From positions 11,270,512 through 11,334,511 of the forward strand of contig NC_086370.1 in the NCBI RefSeq assembly GCF_036324505.1: a DNA stretch of 64,000 nt. The letters are read 5' to 3'. Of the stretch, positions 1 to 29,318 are shown piece by piece (the stretch's first letter is position 1; every line of letters starts with the position of its first letter). This stretch comes from Eleginops maclovinus (lineage: Eukaryota; Chordata; Actinopteri; Perciformes; Eleginopidae). The notes under the pieces were generated by a model, which did no database searches, was not told the DNA's origin, and saw only the letters and a program-made list of their open reading frames with translations. The translations under genes and the position numbers were made by a program.

Positions 1-1985
1 ACAAAGTAGAATGGGAAAAAAACGTATTCTTGAGGCTACAAGATTTATACAAGCTGTAGCTCCATGTTAACCACTTCGATGTGAGAGTGGTACATCTTAG
101 CAAGAGTGTATTTCCCAAAATGTCAATTTATCATCATTATATTAAAAGCTCTCAACAGAGTAGCTCATGAGCAGCGGAGTGAGCTTACTATGGGTGGGGA
201 TGTGAACATTTGAAGCAGGGTTTATGTGTTGCCCCACTGTTAGCCTTGCAGGCAAATAGAAAGTGTCAAACCCCGGGACATTTTAGAAGGAGTATGGCAT
301 GCTGTAGCAAATGACATACTGTAGAATGAATTCAATGCTATTGTAATATGTTATGGGGGACGTGTTGCTGGCACTTCTCAATAATGATTCCTGAATGATG
401 TACTGTATGTGAACCTTCATTTTCCCTCTGAGCCTTGAGGTTATAATGGAAGATATTTTAGGTTTGCTCAAATATTTTTTAAAGCCCCTGTAGTCATTAG
501 GGTCTAGCAAGCTGCACTGAATCCTTTAACCCTTGACAAGGAGCATGTGTGTATGTATGCATTTGTGTTTTCACCTGCTGTGTAAAGGATTGGAAAAGAG
601 AATTTATTAAAGGACTGTGATATGTTATTTGAAATGCTTCCGTAGAGTCCCCCAGAAGGTATTCAACTTATAATATCAATTCAAATGTTTATTTACTTAA
701 GCCTAAAACATATCAAGCTTTAAAGAAACTACATATAATATATAGAGTAATGTTTGATCACCTAAAATGCATGCATGGCTTGAAATCAATTGCCTTACTT
801 TAGTGCTTACTAAAAAGAAACTCCATATTGAAAAGATTATAGTGTGTAGAGCTTGTGTTGTACTATACAATCCTTTTGCATTTTGCTTTTGCAAAATTGA
901 TCTCCATTTATTACAATGGTTTAAACATCTGTCCACTGTATACTCTGAGGAGGCAGGTGGTCTTAGGATTTGCTATTTGTTATCAGGACAAATGCCTCTA
1001 AAATGTGAAATCAATGACTATTCTGTTAAAGTATAATTAATTCCTGTCCCATTCTTGTCCAAAACCAAATTAGTTTTAAACGATGCAACATTTCCAAGCC
1101 CACACTATTAATATGGGTGACCATAGCAGACTTGGATCACAGCGCTGCATGATTTGCAGAAAAGTTGTGTAAGCAGTATGAATCCCTAATCTCACTAGCA
1201 GTGTTTATTTGAGTCAACACATATTGTACATTATACACGCAGGAAAATCTACCCTGTAGTCAACACCACTTTGATTGTAAAATAGGTCCATTAAAATGTC
1301 ATGCTCCATAGCCATACCAAGGCCCATAATAAAACAGTTTGTTTGAAATAAGCAGAGACTGCTGATGTTTTTACTGATGATTTTGAAGGCTGTCGATGGT
1401 GCTAATAGCATTATCATTTATTCAGCAAAGCTTCTTTGTGATCACAGTATGGTACATAACACTGTGATCACTCCAGTGTCCTCTGAAGAAGAGTGCATGA
1501 ATGCTTTTGTATTTAGAGACTGTTAAAGCTGCTCGTTTCAGCAACAAAATGTATTTAAATTAATTTGGCTGGAGCACAAGCGGTAAACAGCTGAGAGGTT
1601 TGGAAACCGAATTATGTATTACTGCTCTGCTTGGCTGCTCTTGATCTTGAACAAGAGTCACATTGTTGGCCATGATCTGGAGCTTGATTTCTAAATTCGC
1701 AGGATGTGTGCCTGATGTTTTTTTTTAATTAAGACTGATGGTATGGAGCCACAAACTACATTCAGATCTTAATATAAAACATTTCTAAGGTGTCTGATCC
1801 ACAGTAATGCTGACCTTCGGGTTTATCAACAGAATTATACACCTTGTCGTGTGTCTTATGTTGCTTGCATCGTGGTGTAACATCCAGTTAATGTATGCAA
1901 ATGATTTCTGTTTGCAAGTTGCACATTTATACCAATGATTGTACTTTTATATTTATGTAAATAAAAGTAAAACCTATATGAAACA
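1..1985 (+). other. Noncoding DNA, possible 3' UTR tail of an upstream gene
   Basis: No convincing coding exon is visible. An AATAAA hexamer at 1960-1965 sits in a T/A-rich context, so this stretch could be the end of a long 3' UTR of a + strand gene starting outside the window. That is an inference from one hexamer. A perfect 11-bp inverted repeat lies at 1438-1471 and is listed separately. Confidence 0.25.
1438..1471. repeat. Perfect 11-bp inverted repeat (hairpin)
   Basis: GTGATCACAGT at 1438-1448 is followed after a 12-base loop by its exact reverse complement ACTGTGATCAC at 1461-1471. The left arm itself contains the palindrome GTGATCAC. It could fold as a short hairpin in RNA or mark a small palindromic element; function unknown. 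Confidence 0.7.
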
Positions 1986-4900
1986 AAGGGGTTCCATTTA
2001 ATGCTGATATTTACTGATATGATTTCATAATTAAATTGTTTGAGGATTATATAAATGCCATGTTATACTCTGGTACATATCCTCTGTGTGTCCTTTGTAC
2101 TCTTTGTCATTTGTGAGGATTTACCAAAGAAGATGTAACACGTTAATTAGTGCGCTTTAGAGCTGCTGCTGCTGGCAGATGGATTTTATTTCATTCAGAC
2201 AGAGCAAGTCTAGCTCTACCCATATATACAAAATAATTGGCTGCTGGCTATAAATTCACTTAAACACACAAACCTTGAGAGTAGAATACATCTTGTTAAC
2301 TCTTTAGAAAATAAGAATATAGGTGTAAATCCCAAATATTGAAATCTACATTTAAGGAATTAAGTTCAATGTTTTCTTTCTCACAACCTGAAATGTGTGT
2401 TACCTAATAGCTGTTAACAGATCTGTATAACTTGAATCATTGAAATAAATCAAAAAATAACCTCCTGTCAGCCCTCAATAAAAGGGGACTTATTAGAGAC
2501 TTGGTGGTATCAAATTTGATAAAAAACAAGGTATCAATGTTAGAAAAGTCACAACTTTGTAATGCTGCATTTCAGCAGCAAAACCGTCGCAAACTAAAAA
2601 GGCCAACACTCACTTCTGTTTCAACAGCAAATGTCATCTTTGATTTTTTTTACTGACCCGCTGTGTCCCTGCGTCATAATTCAAAGAAAAGAGAAACAAA
2701 GGTTAGGGTTCATTTTGCCTTTCATTACAGGCTAGTTTTGATGACGTTCACAAATGCTCAATTAAGTTTTGCTTAGAGGTGGTCCTCAATATGTGTGATA
2801 CATTAGCTCATCTTCACTGGTCCATGTTCCTTCAGTTATTATTCAACCAGAGCACATGCAGCTGAAAGGACCTTGAACCAGCGTGGCTTTTTAGTAATGG
2901 GTCGATCAGGATGTTAGTCATAAGGGAGGACCTGTAATTGCATCCATTATTAAAATTAGTCTGATCCCTGCAAATTATGCTGAAAAACAACATACATTAT
3001 CTCACTGCACAGGGGTTTAGAGGAGTCTGTGTGGAGAAAATGTGCCACAAGGTCTGTGCTCATCAGTCATTCTCTATTTAGCAAGAAGCCGGGTTCATAC
3101 TGTTATTAGGGACATTAAAAACTACAATATTGTTGGAAGAATTACCACTCACCTAGAATTACTGTCCTCCCCTTATGCTGGACTACATTTGATCATCAGA
3201 GCTTTTGCTTTCTGGATATCTGCATGTTGCCGGACTTGTACAAAATAAATAATACAGCCTAAAAAAGAGATACATACACACATAAAACACATAAAAGAGA
3301 TTGTTGTATTCCTTTGATTATTTGTATGCCTCTTGTAAGGTGTATAAATAAGCCTCCCTGTCACACAGGTACAGTGTAAATAACATGGTTATCCCTTAGG
3401 GAGACAGGACTGCAGGTAAACCTCCAGCAGGCTGAAGTTTCCTGTGGGTGAGAGACATGTGCCTCCCTCTTCCTTCACTGCGGTAGAAACCCTGTTTGTC
3501 AAGAACTGCCTCACCTCCCTGCTGCCTCACACTGTTTCACTCAACAAAACATGAACACTCATTAACAACTGTAATCATCATTTCTGGAAACTGGGGAATA
3601 GATTTAGAATTGGACTCTACTTCCCTATCCTTAATTTATCTTCATTTTAAGATTGTCAAAATTGATTTGGTTTGCCAGCTGTTGACAATATAATCTACTT
3701 GAAACCCTTGGCAAATGAAATACTTGGTCCAATCAGTCTTGAAGGAGGAGTATTGTGACAGGCAGGTCTTTAAACCCATTAGTCTTCGAGTCAGAACACT
3801 AAGATAAGTTTCCAAAAACAAACTAAGATTGCCCTTTCATCAGAAATACACAGCAAATATCTTTCAAGTTTTTCAATTTGGTTGGTGCTCAACTGAAGTC
3901 ATTAAAATGTTTTCTCAGAATTGAAATCTACATTCAGATTTTGGGAGATCAAAAGAAATATCAAGCTGTGGCTGCATTAGATTTTCTCTGAATTAATTTC
4001 TCTCTCCATGTTAAAAAAATGATAGCCTGATAAAAAATAGATAATGTTTTAAAATGGCTCATTATATTGATTGACCGTTTGAAATAACTGAAGGATGAAC
4101 GAAGGACTCTTGAATTACTGACATAGACGAAGAACTGACCCATAACTCTTTAAGTGTAAAACTGTCATCATTATATATTTAGCCTTTCAATAACCACTAT
4201 AATTGCTTTGGTTGCTTTCAATATCCCAAGGCTCATTACTCAAATATCCATGTCTTAACCTGGAATAGTGATACATTTAGTCACATTAAGGATCACTTTT
4301 AATCCAGAACACTCTTCTCGCATATGCCTTTCATGTAGAGTGGCCGCTGTTTCATCACTCGGTTCAGAATGCACATGGGGAAGTTTGTGAAATAGCTTGC
4401 AGAGCTGTAATAGTATCTGAAGAGACCATGAGCACAGCTGAATTAAATGCAGAGTGTGAGGATCAAAAGTCATTGTGGAAACGAGACATTTACATGTAGA
4501 GGAGCTGGGCTGCCTGAGTGATGAGGCAATTACCTTATAACATCTGCTCTTTCAATTACCATGAGAGGAGCGATAGAAAGAGAGGGGTTAATAGATAAGG
4601 GGAAACCCAGCATTTCAGCTAATGAAGTTTCACATGATATTTTCCTCAGATTAAAACACAGCGGTGTTTACTATTGCAGAAATTCTTCATTGTCAGCTTG
4701 CTTCTAACGCAATAAACCACACAGTTCACAGCAGATAAAGGTAATAATCAAGTTGGAGAAGAGAGGAAAGAGGAAAACCTTTCAGCTTTCAAGTCCTCTG
4801 TGAATCATATCGAGAGAAGATAAAAAGCAAATATCAAATAGTGTTTCATTATCATTAGTGGACAAAGATAGGTCCAGATTCTACAACTCTGTCTTTGCAC

Positions 4901-7900
4901 CAAAGGAGTGTTTTTATACACGATGAGCATTCCCTGCTCGCATATAAATAAATAAATGGAGCTTAGTACATATAAATATTGGATTAGCCCTTTAAATTGC
5001 TGTAAAATGAACAGGTCCTTGGGGGAACACAAATTACCCTACACTGGTCAAACTGGAATCAGGGAGAGTTAATATCATGCAGAGATAAAATCATTAAAGC
5101 TTAAACTTCATGCAGTTCATCATATGCTTACATCAAAAAGCAATGGACTTGAGTTTCAAATAAACAACATCTCCTCATTCAGCATAATAACACATTTATG
5201 CAGATTCCTACAGGCACAAATTATACTGTTTTGGCAGACTGCCATGCATATGTCAGTGCACTGTACAGAAGATGCAGTTTGTTTCAGAACATCCAGGGAA
5301 AATCTGTAGTTTGGTTCACTTTGGTTTCAACCTGTATTGATAAAAAAAACACAATGTAGTGGTTCAATTTGATTTTTTTTTAAATCAAATGTGTAATATT
5401 AGAAAGGTTGCTCATAGTGCTAATCCACACAGATGATTTACAGTCTGCAGTATTTTAACTTCTTTCAGCTCATTGTTTGGGTTTTTCAGCTAATCTCTAA
5501 TTTCAACCTGCCAAGGTAAAAGCTGTGGTAAATGGAAAAGCTGCAAACCAATACATCTTTGCATCTATCAGGAGATGGACACAATTAACAACCATTTAGT
5601 CACATAGAAGATCATTTATCAGCTACGGAGAGTGACATTACTCAGGGGATGATGGAGAACCAAACTGGGCTAAAAGAGAATGATAAGGACTTCCGTTGGT
5701 CAAAAACACAACTCCAAATTAAAAGTAATCTTGTTCCATATCTGACATAAATGATGTGTGAACCACATGGGCGGGATGATAGATCAATGATGTATTCACA
5801 GCTTGTTTCAGCTACCACAAAAAAATGTTATTGCAAGTTGACGTAAAGTATACCCTTCAGCCCTGAAGTTCTTCAGGTTCAAGATATTACCTATTAGCAA
5901 TTTCCGAATGCAACTCTTTAATGTTGTAATAATAATAACGATAACATATACAAACATTTTTAGTTAGTTCAGATGGGATTGATGTATGAAATGAATGGAC
6001 ATGACTGACAGCAATCATCTGTTTGCACTAACAGCTATTCGAACAAGGTATAAGAAGCAAATGACCACTATTTTTACGTGATTTATGAGGATAAATAGCA
6101 ACGTTTGTCTTTATTTACTGAGGTGTTTTTACTTATTGGAAAGGCAAAGAAAACCTGTTGCTTTGATAGACAGTAAACCATTTCTACATATTTTGGTTGA
6201 ACAATACAAAGTGGATTCAAGAAATAGGGGTGGTTAAATTAGTTTTGAATTTCAAATAAGTGCAACTTTGGTGGATCCGAGGAGTGCAGAAATTATAGAG
6301 ATGATGGAGGCTTTCTTTGGTTTGTTTATGGTCAAATTTTGCATATTTCATTTGTGTGGGTTCTCCAAATAACCTTGTTTGCAAAAACTCAGTCACTAAA
6401 GGCACCTAAATATATGCAGAATTGCTCATACTGCACCATTGGGAGGACAATTTTGCACATTGCAATATCTATCTCAATCTCTCTTGTCTCTTGCTTTCCC
6501 ATTTTCATCTACACAAATACTTTCATATTCCCTCTATCTAGGGAAATAGATACAGCAGTTGGTGTTAAATCTGCTGAATGCACTATCACTCCACTACCAG
6601 GGACTTCCCCCACTACAGCTAGCCCAGAGGCAGCTGAGTTAATGTGACTGAACCTTACGTTTTTATAGTATTCCAATAAGGCTCAGTGGCAAAACAGAGC
6701 AGGGAAAAGATGGGAAAATAATGGCTTGCTGTGAACTTGCAAGTGGAATTAGCCATTTGCGTGACAGATTTTAATTGGTTGTGTTTGGGGGGAGGAAAGT
6801 AAAAATGAAACCCTGTGATCATAGAGTCTTTCTGATGGTAGTGTAAAGTTACAATCAAAGGGAGTACTGGTCACTAGAAAAGATGAGAGGAGAAAAGGAA
6901 GGGAGAGAAGAATGGCTGAGCTGTTATTTCATGTCGTCTCTCTCTTTACAGTCCCAGCATCGCATCAGTGCTAAGGGAATCACTCTGTACATGAGCCTCA
7001 TTATGCTAAGAGGAGTCCCACAGGGCTGGCTTTTGAATAGCACTGCCTGTTTCAGGTGATGTTGAAGTGAAGGAAAGACATCCAGGAGGGAAAGAAGGTC
7101 AGGAAAAATGAGAGGTTAAGGGATGGTGGTACAGCCCATCAAAGGGAATAACAACTGAAAAGTCCCACATAAGCTTTATCGCTTTTTCCTATATGTTCCC
7201 CATAGAGTAAGTTGTTACCACTGCTGTTTCTGATAAATTCTTCTCAACCTTTCCTGCACTGATGGCTATGGCATATTATAAACTAGCATCTTACAGATCC
7301 CACTCAAACACTGTCAGCATGTGTATATTTTTTGACAGTTTTCCTCATCCAACCTGCACCAGTAAGCATGTTCCCATTGAGCTCTGCCATTGACACCCTG
7401 GTAGTGACTCTAATGGGGTAGTGAGTCAAATGAAAATATCCTATATGTACTTCATTTCCCCAGTGGTAGTATTGGTAATAATAGTTATTAAATTAACACA
7501 TCTTGAAAGAATAGTTCAACATTTCAGGAAATACACTTTTTTTTTACGCTTCTAACTCTTGGCAAGAAACTACTGTTATTTCTCTCACTTTGAAAATAGC
7601 CCAGGAATGATAAAGTATTTCTGCAGAAAAAAATGAAATCATCTTTCAAAGTGGCAGTACACAACGTTACAATTTGTTGGCCCCTGTAGACAGAGTAGAT
7701 CATGTTTTTTTATAAAGAACAGTAAAAATGTGATGTATTTCAGCCTCCAGACATCATTCTACTTACAGTATCCATCCTCTTTTTGTTAACTGGTAGGCAT
7801 GGAAATGATCAGTTCCTTCAGGCATGTTTATCCTCCATTGCACAGTCCTGCTTGCATGCTGTTGTTGTGGTAAAAAAAAAAAAACCTCCCCGAGCGAATG

Positions 7901-10080
7901 TTCCCAGCACATGGTTCATAATCTGAATTCTCAATGAGATAGGATGGGAGGACCCTATCGCAGGCCTAATCATGATTAAGTTATGAGGTGGGTGTATTTG
8001 TACACATTAGTCTAGAGCCGCTTTAAGAACGGGTGATGATCATATCAGTGAGGACAGAGCAAGATGTAACTGTTTATGTTGTCTTCCAATTTATTTCATA
8101 ATGCACTTAACACATCTCCAACAAGCGAACATTGCTGTCACTAAAAAGTACATGGTCTGCGCTTGGGATATGAATTTTCTAGCCTGGTGTTGTTTTGTGG
8201 CTTGACATTATTAAACAGAGTTCCATGCTGACTTTGTACACTCACCATGTCAGCCCTGCCTGTTCTACACAGTTGCATCAGCCTTATTAGTGTGCCTGTT
8301 GAGCAAAACACCACTGTCGGCTGCATGTTCTACATAAAGGAGGATTCACATGCAAAGCAAAAAAAGAAAAGAAAAGAAGGCAAGGATGAAGAAACCAACA
8401 AACGCTCCACAAAGAAGAAAGAGTATTTTCAGAAAATTGTCAATGGCTTGGAGTTTTACTCTGATTTGTTCCTCTGCTAATCATGCAGTGATAACAGCCT
8501 ATAAAAAAAAGGGGGGGTAGAATAATGAATGATGGCTGAATGCTCAGTGCAAGCTGACTTACTGTCCAAATATGGCATACTGGGTCATTGAAAATCAATA
8601 GAGCTGTTAATGTTAAGAGACATTACCTTTTTTTTACTACTATAACATGTTAAAACATCTGCTGGGAAGAAATACTGTCTACAAGGGTTTTCTACCTGAG
8701 ATAAACCTTAAATCCTTATCTCTAATCATTCGGGAGATGGTTGCTTCAATTTAAGAGGTGTATTTCTTTTTGAGGTTACTATGTTTTTGCTGCGTCTAGC
8801 ATGGGGTGCTGGTTTGTTGCGATGGGTGTCCGAAGCTGATGAAAGTAAACAAGGAAGAATAATGGGAATATCCATGTTTTCCCAAGTGTAAAATATATTT
8901 AAATAATTTATATAACAAACAACATTGAAACTCTGTTAAAAGTGATTTTATGTGTTTACACATAAATGATACACAGTACCTTTTCAATATCTATATCTGT
9001 TCTCATTAGAGCTTAACGATGGTGTAATGGCCTAGTTCATATTTAGTCATTGATAAGTCTAGGCAAATCTATTCTCTATTCTGAATTCAGACAGCTCCTC
9101 ATAACTACTGCTGTGTATGGTTTCATAATGCTGTTGTTTTAATTAGATGCTTTCTATCACCCACACACCATATGCCAAAAAGTTTGTGGGTGGATGTTTG
9201 GTTGTTTTGAGTATAAGACCACTTTTTCTGATGTTTAAAGCAGTATTTTTTTACTCCATAGTTTTAAAATAAAAACTAAAGATATGCAGTTTGTCATTTT
9301 AATTTGTTTGCAGCACAGGGGAGCTTTACTTGGTACACTGTAATACTTTAGCTGAAGATTTTTTTGCTGAACAAGGGCACTGTACTATTCATATGCAATG
9401 CTGAGTCATTGCATACTGCTTGCTTTGTTTCTATGGATCAAATAATGTACCAGTTGGACATGCTTAATGAAATGCCTACATCGTATTCAATATTCCTATT
9501 GTTAATTGTTAACACTAAGATAACAAAAAAGACACCATGTGATGTGGCTCGGATTTGTGTCAAAAACTAGACTGAGATATGTTGCAAAGAAATTGTTATA
9601 TTTATTGCCATGGCACAGTTATTTTGTAAGAATTGTGTTTTAAGAAAGAGGCTTCAGCTAATGAGCTTTTCAAGTATTCTGCTGCTCCCTGCTGGTGGTG
9701 AATGCATAGTACAGCAAATAGAGCTTGATGTTTGATGCTTTGAAAGCGAAAGTCAACTAATCACACCAACTAAACTCACTTACAGAAGTTTTTCTTTATA
9801 TTCACAGTTACAGGAATGATGTTGTGTCAGTGCTAGGTCCTGTCAATTGTAAGTTGCTCCCCGTAAATAGGCATATACAGTATATCATCTATAGGCTTCA
9901 TATTGGTTTCTAGAAAACAAAACAAATACAGAGTTGTCTATACAAAAATGTATGTGTTGTTTTAACATTAAGCATTCAATATACCTGTCACACCAGCCGA
10001 TGTCATTGACATTGTCACAGATATACAATCTATATACAGCCTAGTTGTGTATTTGTGTCCTCTCTATTGGAAATACAGTT
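1986..10080. other. AT-rich intergenic DNA
   Basis: About 8 kb upstream of msh6 without a recognisable gene. Open frames here are short, lack splice-consistent partners and resemble no family I know. The interval around 4500-4600 mixes homeodomain-like AATTA cores with a less AT-rich background and could be a conserved noncoding element, but this cannot be shown from one genome. No complete transposon with matched termini was seen. Confidence 0.6.
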
Positions 10081-10314
10081 TAGAAAGGTAGCGGGAGGGG
10101 AAAGGAGTTACCATCGCGCCAAAGGAAGTGGTACTGTCACCACGTGACTTATATACCCTTTTATAATTGGAGGAGGCTCGAAGTACTTTCATCACATCCG
10201 CGTATTTCCCGCGAACGGGATGCGCTGGCGCTGTGAAGCTGTAGCTGCGTGCTCGTTGCTGCAGTTAGGATTCTCTTAAAAAACACATCGAAAACGGAGT
10301 TTAAACAAGCAGAC
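10081..10314 (+). promoter_or_regulatory. msh6: msh6 proximal promoter and 5' UTR
   Basis: The 230 bases before the msh6 start codon are GC-richer than the upstream DNA and hold several promoter motifs. TTTGGCGC is present on the minus strand (10116-10123) and TTTCCCGC on the plus strand (10205-10212); both fit E2F sites. A CACGTG E-box lies at 10141-10146 and an inverted CCAAT box (ATTGG) at 10166-10170. E2F control would suit a replication-coupled repair gene. The ATG has a strong context, with G at -3 and G at +4. The transcription start was not determined. Confidence 0.6.
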
Positions 10315-17509
<7,195 letters not shown>

Positions 17510-17600
17510 TGTAAAAAAAAAAAAGGAAAGAAAATGTTTGTCACCTGAAGAAACACTACAGTTATGGTTTAATAAAGTTTATTTTTAAAAAAAATGACAA
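17510..17600 (+). terminator. msh6: msh6 3' UTR and poly(A) signal
   Basis: The msh6 stop TAG is at 17507-17509 and AATAAA follows at 17571-17576, giving a very short 3' UTR of roughly 80-90 bases. Cleavage is expected 10-30 bases downstream. The hexamer is separated by one base from the inverse hexamer used by the convergent gene. Confidence 0.75.
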
Positions 17601-19154
17601 TGTTTCATCTAGGAAATTAAACCTTTTTAATTCACGCTAGCGCCTACATAACAGTTATTGAATACTTCACAATATATTAAGTCTAGATGTTATGATACAT
17701 GCATACATTTCAGTCTGTATGAGAACCCACAATCACCAGTACACATGAATGGGTGGGGGTGGGGGGGGGGGAATAGACACCATAAAGCACTGTATATAGA
17801 TACTTGTCTCAGCTTCAGTAGAGTAAAAGCTTATAAAATTCTCCAGCAACATTGGCAAACAAGGAAAAAAACACACCAACAAACTTTGCTTTCACAAGAC
17901 TTGTATCTCTTTTCTCCTGACCTTATCAAAGCTCATCTAAAGAAGGCATCCTGTTTGAAACAGGCCAATATCTGTGCCTGTTGAAGAGGAAAGACAAACA
18001 CTTTGGTTCTAACAGAGGCTAAAAGTATAAATCTATTATACTGACATTAATAACAATGTACCGCACAACATAATGCCCTGATCCCAACCTGCATTGTTTT
18101 ATTTGGTAAAGAGGCTGTGTCTTAATTATTTCATAAGTTCTGGCTAAACAAACTACACTAAACTGTTATACAACTGAGCCTTTAGTAAAGTCTTTGATTT
18201 GGCCCCATGTTTTGTTCCTGTAAATTCTGTAAGATGGGAATTGTGCAACAGGACAACACAAACAGCAAATAAACATAAAATATGCATAGATTATGTAAAA
18301 CAGACAGAAGTATCTTAACTCCCTTTACAAAACACTATATGTCCAATGCTACCACAAAAATAAAAACCCAAAAAATACAAGTCTGGTGAAAGCACATCTT
18401 AGCATCTACTGTTCGGCATTGCAAATGAGTCAACTTTGCTGGAGAAAATGCTTAGTGTTTTCCTCTTTTCTCTGAGCTCTTTCACAGAAAGAAGATAGAT
18501 ACTGCGACATGTATAATTACAGCAATTCTAGGCTAAAATAACCAACAAAAAATGAACACATTTAATAAAATAAAGACATTCAAGTACAGTAAGATCATTT
18601 CATGAAAATACAAAACTACACAAAGAGCATTAAAATCAAATCTCAACAGTTGTTTTGTGGAAAGAAAAAAAAAAGCTGAAGTGCTAGGTCATGTTCTCGT
18701 ACATATCGATACGAGCACGTCGGAGGCCCAGTGATGGAAGCATTGCTGAATTCGGGGCTCTTTGCCTCCACATGGAAAAGGTTGTGTCATTTCTGACCGA
18801 ACGTCTGTACAGGACTGCAGTATTTGTTCCTCCACTTCTGGAGAGCAGGTGAGCCTCGGTGGCTTTTTGTCCATCTCTCACAGCTTCACTTGACCAAACC
18901 AACACACCCACAAACCCTGAGTCAGCTGCTCTTTTTTTTTTGTCAAATAATTAAAGAAAAAGTAGGCATCCATAATCAGACTTTTTTTTCTTCTTTTAAA
19001 TGTCTCCTTTCAGCATATTCATTTCCAAGTCTTATTTTCCACCGTATCACCAGTATATGCTCTGTATTTTAGTTTGGACATCGTCCTCCACTGCACAACT
19101 CTAAAGTGTCTTGTGTTCAACGGCTGAGGCGCAGCAGGACCTCTGGGCTCGGGC
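17578..19154 (-). other. fbxo11: fbxo11 3' UTR with candidate poly(A) signals
   Basis: On the minus strand no coding sequence follows the fbxo11 stop. TTTATT on the plus strand (AATAAA on the minus) occurs at 18098-18103 and 17578-17583. The distal one lies beside the msh6 signal, so a full-length 3' UTR of about 1.6 kb would run into the msh6 3' end. A G homopolymer at 17761-17771 lies inside. Which signal is used cannot be told from the sequence. Confidence 0.55.
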
Positions 19155-28777
<9,623 letters not shown>

Positions 28778-29260
28778 TTGCGGTGTTGATAATCTTGAAA
28801 TGTCAAAGCCTTCACAGCAGAAGAGGCGACTCTAAACACATCGTCTATGTAATTTTCTTGAGCATTGCACGATGTGCCATCTTTAGCCGTGGCACCTGAA
28901 AAAACGTATCGCTGTGTTATTCCCGTTCCTCTGCACTGGTGTTACGTCTGGCCCCGTTCTACTGTAGCAGGAGGAGCCATAACACACAGGCACGTTCGGT
29001 CAGGCCTCAGTAACATCACATGGGAGGACCTCTCGCCGGTCACATCGCTTTCCGTCTTCAAGGCGGTCAATTCAACAGTGATTAGGCTACGTTTACTTTT
29101 GGAGCTCAGCCATTCAAGCACCCACCATGGGAAAATATGCTGTTTGTCCAAGCAGCAGTCTACCTCACATTTGGAGGTAAGTAACATCGGTATAATAATC
29201 CTTATATTGTTTACACTACTGTCGCTAATGTGGAGAGCAATTTTAGCAGACTAAACATTT
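28778..29260 (-). promoter_or_regulatory. fbxo11: fbxo11 upstream region, possible divergent promoter
   Basis: This is the sequence just upstream of the fbxo11 start codon. On the plus strand a strong splice-donor consensus GAG|GTAAGT occurs with the GT at 29177. A divergent transcript could start in this interval and splice there. No open frame on that side resembles a known protein. No TATA box was identified with confidence. Confidence 0.4.
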
Positions 29261-29318
29261 GATGGTCTCTTGGAGCAGCCCTACTTTGTATAAGACCTCA
29301 TAATAAACAGGTAATCTA

